Assembly: GCF_042453785.1 (NCBI RefSeq)
Contig: NC_091661.1
Span: 27,457,501-27,521,500, forward strand
Reading direction: 5' to 3'
DNA: 64,000 bases
Origin: Malus domestica
Lineage: Eukaryota; Streptophyta; Magnoliopsida; Rosales; Rosaceae
Below are positions 44,670 through 53,943 of this stretch, in pieces (the stretch's first letter is position 1; each line of letters begins with the position of its first letter). A program made the position numbers and the translations under genes. The notes beneath the pieces are model-generated. The model did no database searches. It was not told where the DNA came from and was given only the letters and a program-made list of their open reading frames with translations.

Positions 44670-45804
44670 TTAGGGAGTCCGATGTTGACCAGAGGTATGC
44701 TGCTGACCGAACTGCTCGGCCCTGTCCTTCATCTCCCTCGCCTTCCCAGCCAGCTTGTGACGAGCCGAGTCCAGCTGGTCCGCGCCAGGCGGCTGCTTCC
44801 CGGTCACCTATCTGTAGATCCATGTCAACACCGTCACCGAAGCCACACCAAACCCACCGGATGTCAAGAACCCCATTATTATGAGGGAAAGGGTGATCAC
44901 GGCTGGGACAAGAACAGGGCTGAATATGACCAGCAGGGGGGTGGCCACTGGCGGAGCCACCCTAAGACTAGGGTAGGCTCGGGCCTATCCTCAAATTATT
45001 TTTTCGTGACAACCTCTACTATCATTAATTACCACTATCAACTTGAAGTTGTAATTGTATTGGTTAGTCCAATTAATTTCAATCCAATAAATACAAAGCT
45101 TTAAATTTTTTATATTAAAGGTTTGAAACTGTAGTTCTAGACTAATATTAGTTGATCATATTCTTTGTTTCTTACCTATATACAATTTTTCACTTTGCTT
45201 GCAGACTATTATTTTGGTTAATTTTTCAATTTCCTCTATTATATTATATATGAAATCAAGAAGAGAAAAATATTTCCTTTTTTCAAATTAGCACAAAAAA
45301 CCCTTCTAATGCTCTCATGCCTTAATGTTTTTAGAAAAATGTTCTCTTGGTCAATATGAGAACAAAATAAATGCATGGTCAGTTACCTTTGAATTTGATA
45401 TCAAGACTGAAGAATAAATGGATGTGCTTTTAATAATGTTTTATTTTCAACTCTTGATATAATTGACCATGTATAATGAAAAATAAATGCATGATCACTC
45501 TCACCTTTGAATTTGATACCAAAGCGACCAAAACAACGAGATAGTTTCTATATATATTATGTCCATTTTGATTTGAAGTGTGTCCTTCCTAACATGAATT
45601 TCTGGCTCCGCCACTGGGGGTGGCTATGGTCAAAGCTATGACTGTGCCAGCAAGGACCAACCCAGAGGGCACTAAAAGGGAACCACCAACGGTCACAGCG
45701 GTGGCCGTCTAGGCGACTTGGTAGGGCTTATGGTGCTGATGCTGCATGCCTTGTTGACCGCCCTGGAAATGATGGAATTGCTGGTAGCCGTGTGGATCAG
45801 CCAT
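44670..45804 (-). pseudogene. Oleosin pseudogene, two stops and a hAT insertion
   Basis: On the minus strand ATG 45804 opens MADPHGYQQFHHFQGG, an oleosin N-terminus. It leads into the long hydrophobic hairpin ([20 protein letters not shown]), then the proline-knot segment [12 protein letters not shown] and [16 protein letters not shown]. It ends with the amphipathic C-terminal region ([20 protein letters not shown]) and a stop at 44670-44672. Oleosins coat seed oil bodies. This copy has in-frame TAG codons at 45709-45711 and 44808-44810. A 671-bp transposon (44946-45616) sits inside the sequence for the hydrophobic hairpin. Removing the insertion and one 8-bp duplication restores the frame across the joint, so the gene was otherwise full length. 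Confidence 0.93.
44946..45616. mobile_element. hAT-type non-autonomous element inside the oleosin pseudogene
   Basis: The termini are CACTGGCGGAGCCACC and, reversed, CAGTGGCGGAGCCAGA. The perfect 8-bp duplication GGGGTGGC (44938-44945, 45617-45624) is the hallmark of hAT transposition. The 671-bp interior is AT-rich without a transposase. The terminal motif TGGCGGAGCCA is a familiar hAT end in plants. Confidence 0.88.
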
Positions 45805-45954
45805 TTTTTTCCCGAGGTGGGTGGATTGAGGAAATGTTTGAGTGTGAATATGAGAATCTGTATGGGGAGAGAGTTATGGGTTGAAGAATAATTTAAAAGA
45901 AAAATTAATGAAAAAAACTTGAAAACTTTGAGTTTTAATGATAAGGAAAAAAAA

Positions 45955-46045
45955 AAGGATAAAGTGAATAATACCATGATTGATTTTTTAATGTAAAAAT
46001 ATAGTTTTTTGTTAAAATGAACAGTACCAGAAGTTTTTCAGTGAA
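45955..46045 (+). repeat. Dispersed repeat, copy 2
   Basis: GATAAAGTGAATAATACCAT through AAAATGAACAGTACCAGAAG matches the repeat at 12520-12630 in order and spacing. It lies about 150 bp upstream of the oleosin start. Confidence 0.65.
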
Positions 46046-46101
46046 GAAATGTGGTGGGAAGTGAGATGGGGGGTTGGTTGTGGTGGTGCCAAGAGCGGTG
46101 G

Positions 46102-46200
46102 CACGTGTTACGGAAAGGTGGGGTACGTGTTGAGAAGCTTGTCATGCAGGGGTTGCGTGCAATGAAGTGGCTTCGTTTTGCGACACGTCGTTTGTCGTTA
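46102..46200 (-). promoter_or_regulatory. ABRE and RY motifs upstream of the oleosin pseudogene
   Basis: CACGTGT (46102), TACGTGT (46124), CATGCA (46143) and ACACGTC (46193) cluster 300-400 bp upstream of the oleosin start. ACGT-core ABREs with the RY element CATGCA are the standard combination in seed-storage promoters under ABI3/ABI5 control. This is a motif match only. Confidence 0.55.
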
Positions 46201-46224
46201 TTTGAGTGATCTGTTGAGCAACAG

Positions 46225-46448
46225 GGATCAGGATCCTAGCCGGATCCTTTTGTGAGGATCCAAAAATGATCCGGATAATCAATTAATAGTGTTTATTCAT
46301 TTTATTGTACGATCAGAAATTATTTTAAATTTTTTTATTTAAAATTAAATATATATAATATTTAATAAAAACCGATCGCACGATATACGATGAATGGAAA
46401 CAATTAATAGATCCTCTAAATTCCCAGAATGAAAATCCGGATAGATCC
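46225..46448. mobile_element. Mutator-type MITE, family member 1
   Basis: The 224-bp element starts GGATCAGGATCC and ends with a related inverted sequence. Flanks GAGCAACAG and GAGCAAGAG form a 9-bp duplication with one difference. Its interior (TTTTAAATTTTTTTATTTAAAATTAAA region and CGATATACGATGAATGG) is shared with the elements at 47424 and 51468. Confidence 0.75.
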
Positions 46449-46747
46449 GAGCAAGAGAGGAGAAGAAGGGTGGGGAGATTTTGAGGAATCAGTAATCATC
46501 ATCGATATTTTATTTCAAGTTGGGCTTCCTCAAATTTGTTTTCGGTTTAATTAGTCTCAGCCCAAGTAAAACCCAAATGTCCTATTGGGCTGAACTGATG
46601 ATTACCGATTATTTAGTTTCAGCCAAAGCCCAACCCAACTATTGAACTGAACTGATCAGTACCCTTTAATCAGTTTCAGCCCAATTAGATGATGATGATC
46701 AGCACTTAGCCTAATAGTAGGTTTAGTGAGTTTAGTTAAAACTATCA

Positions 46748-46911
46748 TTGGCACTTGATACTATAGTCTAGTGATATTTTTCTTCACTTGTAAGTAAGAG
46801 AGTTTAGATTCAGTTCCGTCAAAGGTGAATTTGAACCACATTATTGCTAGCCTATTATGAGGTTTTACCCACTCTCTCACCCTCTTAGTGTAGATAATAT
46901 CATTTGTTAAA
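46748..46911 (+). mobile_element. tRNA-derived SINE
   Basis: A box A-like stretch (CTATAGTCTAGTGATAT) is followed by box B-like GATTCAGTTCCGTC. A conserved body then reads GGTGAATTTGAACCACATT and ends CTTAGTGTAGATAATATC, an ending I associate with a common SINE family of woody eudicots. About 164 bp. Confidence 0.65.
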
Positions 46912-47423
46912 CTAAAAAACTAGCATGTACCCATTTGCTAGTATGTTGTAGGGAAACTAAAGGACCTCTTTGTCCATACAAGAAACAAACAAAAGGGAAA
47001 GAAATATACACCAACACTAAGTTTTGAAACCAACACCTATCAATTAACAAACAATCTGACTACCACATTTAAATTCAAATTTCTATCATTTGTTTGCATT
47101 CTATAACATTTATACGAAAATAATAATTTTCACCTCTGTATACACTTCATTTTTTTCCTTCTTCCGAAGCCTTTGGAGTTTGAGGCTCTGCGCGTGGAGT
47201 CGACCTGCTCCATACAGGGCCAGCTCTGGCGATGCGATGCATCAACTATTTGCTAGGTCATCACGTTGTGGTCTCCATAAAAATAAAAAATAAAAAATAA
47301 ATGCCCAAGGGCTCGGGGCCGTCACTTTTTACTGGTATTATTGTCTGAACGCCCATGGATGGGCGAAACATGAACCTCCCCACCTACCAACCCATAAACC
47401 CTAATTCACAAGCACTTAAAACG
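46912..47423. other. Intergenic DNA
   Basis: No gene seen. A GC-richer piece at 47160-47260 is open for about 60 codons but resembles nothing known. Confidence 0.45.
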
Positions 47424-47614
47424 GGAAAAGGATCTGGGGGATCCCGTGATATTATCGGTTTATCATACATCGTGTGGTCAGTTTTCGTTAAGTAGTATTT
47501 ATATTTAATTTTAAATTTCAATTAATTTTTAACCGCATGATATACGATGAACGGACACGATCACGGAATCCTTCGGATCCCTAGGAAAATGATCCGGCGA
47601 GGATATCCTTTTCC
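47424..47614. mobile_element. Mutator-type MITE, family member 2
   Basis: The 191-bp element starts GGAAAAGGATCTGGGGGATC and ends ATATCCTTTTCC. Flanks CTTAAAACG (47415-47423) and CTTGAAACG (47615-47623) are a 9-bp duplication with one mismatch. The outer ten bases equal those of the 11882-12141 MITE, while the interior matches members 1 and 3. Confidence 0.85.
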
Positions 47615-48387
47615 CTTGAAACGTGCTCTGCGGGTTGCTTTTTGATATGTTCATCCTGATTCCACGAATAATGTCAAAAGTGGGAAATGGAATCCACATG
47701 CATGTTTGAGATTGACCGGATGACGACGACTTGGTATTCCCTATCAAATGATAATTATTGGATCAGTGACTTGGTTTTGGGGATTGGTGTGGACAAGATT
47801 GTTGCTTGATATCCTGCCAATTCATGGATATATTGATTTGTTTTACTTGATGACTTGATGTTCGTTGGCACTGGATTGTGGCCTTTGGAGACTGGACGAT
47901 CCACAACACTTTAATCTTATGAAGGAAGACGACGATTGATCTGTTGAGGATTTTGGTTCTTAATTTAGGTTAGGGTTTGTGGTGGGTGAAAGAAAAAATA
48001 ATTTAGGATTCAATCCAGTAAAAAAAAAATTGAAAAAAGACTTAGGTTAATTAGACGAGAACTTATATAATTATTCTGTTTAATAGAATTTTTTTTTCAG
48101 AATATTTCTTTTTTTTTTCCTTAAAAAGGGGACTACTAATGAGTGGCGACTTTGCAACGGCAGTCCATCATTTTCAAATTCGGGAAGACTTAAGTTAGTT
48201 GTAAACCACCTCCGACCTTGCACAGTTAATCGATGCTTTTGAACATAACCACCACAATGATATCGATCAGGAAAGGTAAAGGCTTAAAGCTGTTTTACTT
48301 TTTGATCGAGTCTTTCTTCTTTTCTTATTTGCATTTGATTCCTTTCACTTGAAAAGTTTAGCAAACGAAACTCAAAAAAAAAAATTA
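47615..48387. other. Intergenic DNA
   Basis: AT-rich sequence with no gene or repeat that I recognise. Confidence 0.45.
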
Positions 48388-49313
48388 GGGTAAATTACAT
48401 TTTACCTTCACAGGTTTGAGGTCAATTTTAATTCCTTACAATATCTTTAAAACATTTCAATTTTATACATCCGTTAGAAAATCCGTTAAGTGATAAAGTG
48501 GTTGCCAAATTTGTGCCATGTGGCAAAAAAAATAATTTTTATGCATTTAAAATATTATAATAATTTATCCTATTTAAAAATAAAATAAAATAAAAAATAA
48601 AAAAGAAACCCATCTTCTTCCCCGAGCACACCCATCCCACCCCCACCCCACCTGACCTGCAATCCCCCCCCCCCACCCCACCCTTGGGCACCGAATATCC
48701 GGAAAGGAAGGGAAAACTGGCTCAACATTTCAATTTCACCTCCCTGGAAGGGTTTCAATTTTCTCAATTTTGCTCGTTCGAAGTTCTAGGGTTTCGAACG
48801 CCATGTCTTGGGAGGACGAAATCGTTATGCGCGATGTCACCCATGCGGGCCTAGTAGTCGCCGACCGCATTGGCCATGAAGTCGCGTCGTAGCTTGATCT
48901 TGAAGAAGCCCTAGAAGCTTCCCGATAACTAGTATGCAAGTGTTTGTGGGTGGGGTGGGAGATGAGTTTCTAGATGGTTTGTGGGATGGGGGGGGGGGGA
49001 AGTTGCAGGGGAGGTGGGGGTGGGGTTAGCGGGCGGATGGGGTGTGCTCAGGGAAGAAAATGGGTTTTTTTATTAATATGATAAATTATTATAATATTTT
49101 AAATGCATTAAAAAAAAATTTTGCCATGGGGCATAAATTTGGCAACCACGTCATCACCACATCATCAATTAACGGTTTACTTAACGGATTTTTTAACGGA
49201 TGTATGAAATTGAAATAAGATGATAAGTAAATGTATGAAATTGAAATGTTTTAAAAATGTTATAAGGAATTGAAATTGACCCCAAACATGATGGGGTAAA
49301 ATATAATTTACCC
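48388..49313. mobile_element. Pack-MULE-like element, 926 bp, with captured gene fragment
   Basis: The two ends, GGGTAAATTACATTTTACC and the reverse complement GGGTAAATTATATTTTACC, begin inverted arms of about 300 bp that align with small indels. Flanks AAAAAATTA (48379-48387) and AACAAATTA (49314-49322) agree at eight of nine bases, fitting a Mutator target duplication. Between the arms is about 280 bp of unrelated, GC-richer DNA that looks like a host 5' leader and first exon. Carrying host exons between MULE-type ends defines a Pack-MULE. Confidence 0.75.
48803..48925 (+). pseudogene. Captured host first-exon fragment
   Basis: ATG 48803 follows a leader with the plant-typical CTAGGGTTTCGAA. 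It opens a 29-residue stretch beginning MSWEDEIVMRDVTHAGLVV. An in-frame TAG at 48890-48892 interrupts it, and the frame resumes LDLEEALEASR up to a TAA. The acidic, non-repetitive composition and the leader suggest a genuine gene start, with a CAG to TAG change most likely at the break. I do not know the parent gene. Confidence 0.6.
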
Positions 49314-49456
49314 AACAAATTATTATTATAAAAAAAAGTGAAGAGTTTTGAATCCGAACCACACATAGATAGAAACTCATTTTAATTTGGTGTGTGTTTT
49401 ATAGGCGCTTAAGAGATTTTTTTTTTTTTTTAGTATGAATTGGTTGTTTTATGCTA

Positions 49457-50002
49457 TTATATGATCGAAAACCCTTTTAACTTTTCAAATGTCCAACCTG
49501 TTTTGTAAGTCAGGCTATTTAATTGGTACACCTTTATCCCTTCCATTTTTCTGGGCTCTTCCAAATTTTTGTTTTGGGTAGGCTTATATTTTATAACATT
49601 ATCATATTCTTTTTCAAATTCATTTCTTAATCTTTGACCTATTAATCCTAGTAACTTCATCATATACCCATTACATGTACTTTCTTCAAAAGTTTTTCCC
49701 GCTTTACTAGCTAAATAATTTTCTGTTTCTTTACTGCCTTTCTTAAGAAAAAGATTTTCTTTATCTTTTTCCATCTAAGCGATATTTTCTAAAAGGTCTT
49801 CTATTTGATCTAAAATTGTCGTAATAATTTTTGTTTTATACTGAACATCTATTCTATTGACTAAATCCGGTCTTATCATCATTACTCTAATCTGTTGCTC
49901 AATTTGTAAGAGCTGCTCTAAAAGGCTTTCTTTCATATCGATATATATGTATTGGTGGTGGCTTAGGCATTTAATTTGGTGGTTGAATAGGGGTTGTTCC
50001 AT
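49457..50002 (-). other. 180-codon frame with one in-frame TAG, unidentified
   Basis: On the minus strand 50002-49775 (75 codons) ends in TAG and is followed at once by ATG in the same frame, running to 49457 (105 codons). Read through, it is a Lys/Glu-rich helical protein with a leucine-rich N-terminal half (ESLLEQLLQIEQQI) and a second part with GYMMKLLGLIGQRLRNEFE. I cannot assign a family. Its composition would fit a structural or accessory protein of a retroelement. It stands out because the surrounding DNA is otherwise closed in all frames. Confidence 0.35.
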
Positions 50003-50131
50003 ATGTTGATTTGTGTGTTGTGACTATCTTCAGATCATTTCATTGTGTTCGAGTTTTCTGCAAATGTAAAGTTGGAATTGGCTCTAAGTTAAGGTTTTCC
50101 ACATATTTAGTATCATATTTATTCTTTATAA

Positions 50132-50378
50132 TGTTGGAAAATTAGTTATTATTTTATTATTGTTTATGGTTTTTTTGTGGGTCAAGGATGTTAGAGTTTC
50201 TTACTCATTAAGGATTAGGGTTTTGCTTTAGTTTTCACTATATATAGTAGTGATTGTATTAGTTTATTTAATTAAGTTAGTCACAATGTAGTCTTTTGAG
50301 ATCATGTAACCGTTTAAGCATTTTCGGTTGTTTAATAATATTCTTGTTAGTCTTGTTCGTCGCGCACTCTGATATTCA
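50132..50378 (+). repeat. Isolated LTR with primer-binding site
   Basis: TGTTGGAAAATTAG begins an LTR-like stretch whose layout parallels the 195-bp LTR at 51944 (GGGTCAAGGAT, CTCATTAAG, AGGGTTTTGCTTTAG, TTTTCACTATAT). It ends TATTCA. TGGTATCAAAGCC at 50382 is an initiator tRNA-Met primer site. A diverged copy of the LTR end recurs at 50585-50675 (CTCCGATATTCAATTCGATATC). It is probably a broken TRIM or TR-GAG-like element. Confidence 0.6.
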
Positions 50379-50675
50379 ACTTGGTATCAAAGCCAGGTTC
50401 AATCCTTCGGGATTTAATCTGCTTGTGTCTAGTAGCGGTCTGTCCATCACTCCTTTATCTCTTCCGCTTCTTCGTTGTCGGTTTGCTTTATTATGGTTCT
50501 TGAGTTGTTTAGGATTTGTGTTTCTATTAAAAAAAAAAAGAAAAAAAAAGGTTTGTAGAATATGTAGTCTTTTCGGTTTATGTAGCCTTCTTGGCAATTC
50601 CATTTAATAAAGTTTTATATTCAGTTAGTTAGTTTGTTTATTGCGTACTCCGATATTCAATTCGATATCTCTTTT

Positions 50676-51467
50676 TTGTGATGACGTATTGCTTGAATTT
50701 TGATATTTTTTTAGCAACAATAATATCTCATCTTTTCCAAGGTTAGGCTTAGAACCACAATGATTATAAATTTCTTTCATCAAAAAGTCCTCAATCTACG
50801 TGTGGTTTGCATGCATTGGTGCTTGAAGAAGATATACATAATCAGTTAAGCTCATCAGTCGAATGGACGAAGTTCAACTGAATTACGCCAATCAGTTTGA
50901 ATTAATTAGTTAAGTGGTGTTAATTTGTAATGATGGCCAACTTGAAATCGGATTCACCAACCCCCTAATCGTCTAACTCGGATGAACAATCAGAGACAAA
51001 ACTCCTATCCTTTCGTAGCACCGCAAATACGTCTCAAAAATGAGATTATCTATAAATTTTTGTCACCTAATAATTTAACGTTAATTTTTATACTAAAAAA
51101 AATATGAGATGGTAAAAAAAACTAGAAAAAATTCCGAATGAAGTCTCATTAGCATTTCTATTTTATCAAATCGAAAAGATGCTTATCCAATTCTAATAAT
51201 GATGCATGGAAATGTGTTGCAGGCAGTAGTGAATCGTTATGCATATCATTTTACTAGCCAAGTAGTGGCGACACTGTGCAGTGTGTCACACGTTCAAGGA
51301 TAAAATTAATGTGCTTAGAGTCTGTTTCTAAATGGACGCCCCACTCAGCAAGCTACTAATTGACAAATAGTTACGTACAAATTTATAACGAATGCTATTT
51401 TGGATATGTAAAGACATAGATATCATTATAATTTACTGAAAATTATTAGACACAAGACATCATAAAA
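50676..51467. other. Intergenic DNA
   Basis: AT-rich; no gene, array or element recognised. Confidence 0.45.
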
Positions 51468-51671
51468 GAATAAGGATCCTCTCCAAATCCTTTTTGTAAT
51501 GATTCAGGAATTCTTTAATCGTGTCCGTTCATCGTAAATCATGAATCATGTTGTCAGTTTTTGTCAGGTACTATTTATGTTCAATTTTAAATATAAAATA
51601 TAAAATGATTTATGAACGCACGATGTACGATAAATAGATATGATTAGAGGATTCGGAGATGATCCTCATTC
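51468..51671. mobile_element. Mutator-type MITE, family member 3
   Basis: The 204-bp element starts GAATAAGGATCCTCTCC and ends with the inverted counterpart (GGAGATGATCCTCATTC). The 9-bp duplication ATCATAAAA is perfect (51459-51467, 51672-51680). The interior TTCATCGTAAATCATG and CGCACGATGTACGAT blocks are shared with members 1 and 2. Confidence 0.88.
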
Positions 51672-51943
51672 ATCATAAAATGACAAGAAAGTTTGTTCTT
51701 TGAATAAAATCTCAGAGCTTTTCAATGAGTTACACATATCGAGAAATTTTTCAATGTGTCGGGAATATGGTTTGATATATTAAGTATGATAATAGAAGTA
51801 ATTGGAAAAAAAAAATATTTCAAGTATTCAACCACTTGGTGTAACAAACTATATCCCCCGCCTACTGAAAAATCTCTCTCACATATTGCCCAAAATCTTC
51901 TGCAGTAATACATGTTTACTCGAAATCATATATATATAACAAT

Positions 51944-52138
51944 TGTTGGAATTTAGATTATTAGTTTTTAAATTAGTTGTCTTGCGGGCCAAGGATTATT
52001 CACTTGCTCATTAAGTTTTAAATTACTTTCTTGTTTTAGTCTAGGGTTTGCTTTAGGTTTTCACTATTTAAAGGACTCTTTGTATTTGGTTTTAATCATC
52101 TATCAATAAAACAATGTTTTACCGTATACTGTTTAACA
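51944..52138 (+). repeat. 5' LTR of the gag-only element
   Basis: A 195-bp TG...CA repeat following the duplication ACAAT. It has a TATTTAAAGG TATA-like box and an AATAAA signal, as expected for an LTR. Confidence 0.93.
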
Positions 52139-52603
52139 TGGTATCAAGAGCAGGTTCGCTGGACCTGTCTCGGTGCCGTCAGCCTGAGTGATTCGTGAAC
52201 CCGTACCAGATCAGTCTCCACCACCAGCACCAGATCGCCCTGCACCACTGCACCTATATGGATGCTTCCGACTGCAACCTGCCTGCACCGGCTTGAATTC
52301 TCACCTGCTTGAATCGCTGCAATCATCGCAGCCAACTGGACCACCGCACACCGCTTCGCCGCCCTGCACCTTTGTATTCTCGAGTTCATACTTGCATCAC
52401 TTGACTTGCAGCTTGACACGCAACCTGTCATCCCTCGTGCGCATAAGCCTTGAAACCCTCGCACCCACACCCATTGAATCTGCATCGGCTTGAACTTGCA
52501 TCAATCTGCACCAGTACCAAATCAAAACCCGTACCCGTTTGTCTAAGTAGCCTGCTTGCTCTCAGGTATTATTATTATTATTTTTTTTTTACGGAGTGTT
52601 GTC

Positions 52604-53488
52604 ATGGCATCTGCAAAGGATGATTCCCTACAAGCCATTGGTGTGAAATTAAATGGAAATAATTATGTGTATTGGGCGTATGTGATGAAGATTTTTTTGA
52701 TTGGAAAAGGATTGTGGGGCTATGTTTCTGGAATGGTTTCTATTCCGAATAACCCCAAAGATGAGAATCATGTTGAATTGTTTGCTGCATGGGAGATGAA
52801 TAATTCAAAGATTATTACTTAGATTAATAATTCTGTTGATTTGACTATTGGAATGCAACTTGCTAAGTTCTCAACATGTAAGGAAGTTTGGGATCACTTA
52901 GCAAAGTTGTATACCAAGGCCAATTTTGCTAAGAGGTATCAACTAGAAATGGAGATTCGTGCAATCCAGCAGGGTGATAAGAGTATTCAAGTTTTTTATA
53001 ATGAAATGACCAATCTTTGGGATCAACTTGCATTGACTGAACCTAAAGGACTTGGCATCGTCGAGCTTTATTGTCAATATAGAGAAGAACAACGTCTTGT
53101 TCAGTTTCTAATGCCTCTTCGGGATGAGTTCGAGACACTCCGTAGCTCCATCCTACATCGAACTCCTCTTCCATCTGTTGATTCTGTTCTTAATGAGTTA
53201 CAAGTCGAAGAAGTCCGTGTGCAGTCGCATAGGCTCTCTTCATCGTTGTCAAACACTTCAGCATTGGCTGCGGCAATTGGGCCGAGACCTCGTAATAAAA
53301 CTGGTGTTGCTATGGATGAGTGTTCTTATTGTAAAGGGAAAGGGCATTGGAAATCCCAATGTCCCGAGTTATCTCAAAAACATGGATTTCCACATAAACC
53401 ACCACATGTAGCAGCAGTTGTGCCTTCTGTTTTGCATATTGCAAATGATTCGGAATCTGAATCTAGAAAGGATGATTGGGCATGGTAG
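52604..53488 (+). CDS. Copia-type Gag protein with one in-frame stop
   Basis: ATG 52604 opens MASAKDDSLQAIGVKLNG, followed by the NYVYWAYVMKIFLIGKGLWGYV block of UBN2-family gag. The same frame continues after a TAG at 52820-52822 into KEVWDHLAKLYTKANFAKRY and IQVFYNEMTNLWDQL. A CCHC knuckle (CSYCKGKGHWKSQC) follows, and the frame stops in 53486-53488. Gag forms the particle and binds element RNA. The single TAG either ends the protein after 72 residues or is read through. The rest of the frame is open and well conserved, so the damage is slight. Confidence 0.88.
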
Positions 53489-53489
53489 C

Positions 53490-53680
53490 TTGAACTTGGA
53501 TTGGAAGTTTGCACTAGCATTAGTATTTATCTTGCACTGGCACTGGCATTGGTTGGAATCTTGCACTGGTACTGGCACTAGCATTGGAATCTTGCACTGG
53601 CACTGGCACTGGAATTTGGGATCTTGCACTTGCACCGATGGAATTTCGTATTGGAATTGGCATCGGAAGATAGTATAATG
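53490..53680 (+). repeat. Short tandem array of TTGCACTGGCACTGG-type units
   Basis: Between gag and the 3' LTR lie irregular repeats of TTGCACTGGCACTGGCATTGG with TGGAATC linkers, with six-base sub-units. It occupies the place where pol would start. Confidence 0.8.
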
Positions 53681-53743
53681 GAGCTTGCATCCTCATCACT
53701 TTGGCAAACCCATGTCATGTACCGCCATGAGTTTGACGAGGGG

Positions 53744-53938
53744 TGTTGGAATTTAGATTATTAGTTTTTAAATTAGTTGTCTTGCGGGCCAAGGATTATT
53801 CACTTGCTCATTAAGTTTTAAATTACTTTCTTGTTTTAGTCTAGGGTTTGCTTTAGGTTTTCACTATTTAAAGGACTCTTTGTATTTGGTTTTAATCATC
53901 TATCAATAAAACAATGTTTTACCGTATACTGTTTAACA
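53744..53938 (+). repeat. 3' LTR of the gag-only element
   Basis: Identical by eye over 195 bp to the 5' LTR and followed by the duplication ACAAT. Confidence 0.93.
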
Positions 53939-53943
53939 ACAAT

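Larger units (their letters stand above)
51944..53938 (+). mobile_element. Gag-only LTR retrotransposon (TR-GAG type)
   Basis: Two 195-bp LTRs (51944-52138, 53744-53938) start TGTTGG, end ACA and are identical by eye. The 5-bp duplication ACAAT is perfect (51939-51943, 53939-53943). A primer site TGGTATCAAGAGC follows the left LTR and GAGGGG precedes the right one. The 1.6-kb interior encodes a Copia gag only; protease, integrase and reverse transcriptase are absent, with no trace of them. This is the structure described in the literature as terminal-repeat retrotransposons with GAG domain. It must be moved by enzymes of a partner element. Confidence 0.93.

Noticed and set aside
44946..45616. 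Intron of the oleosin gene
   Set aside because: Oleosin genes are usually intronless, and the 8-bp duplication with inverted ends shows a transposon.
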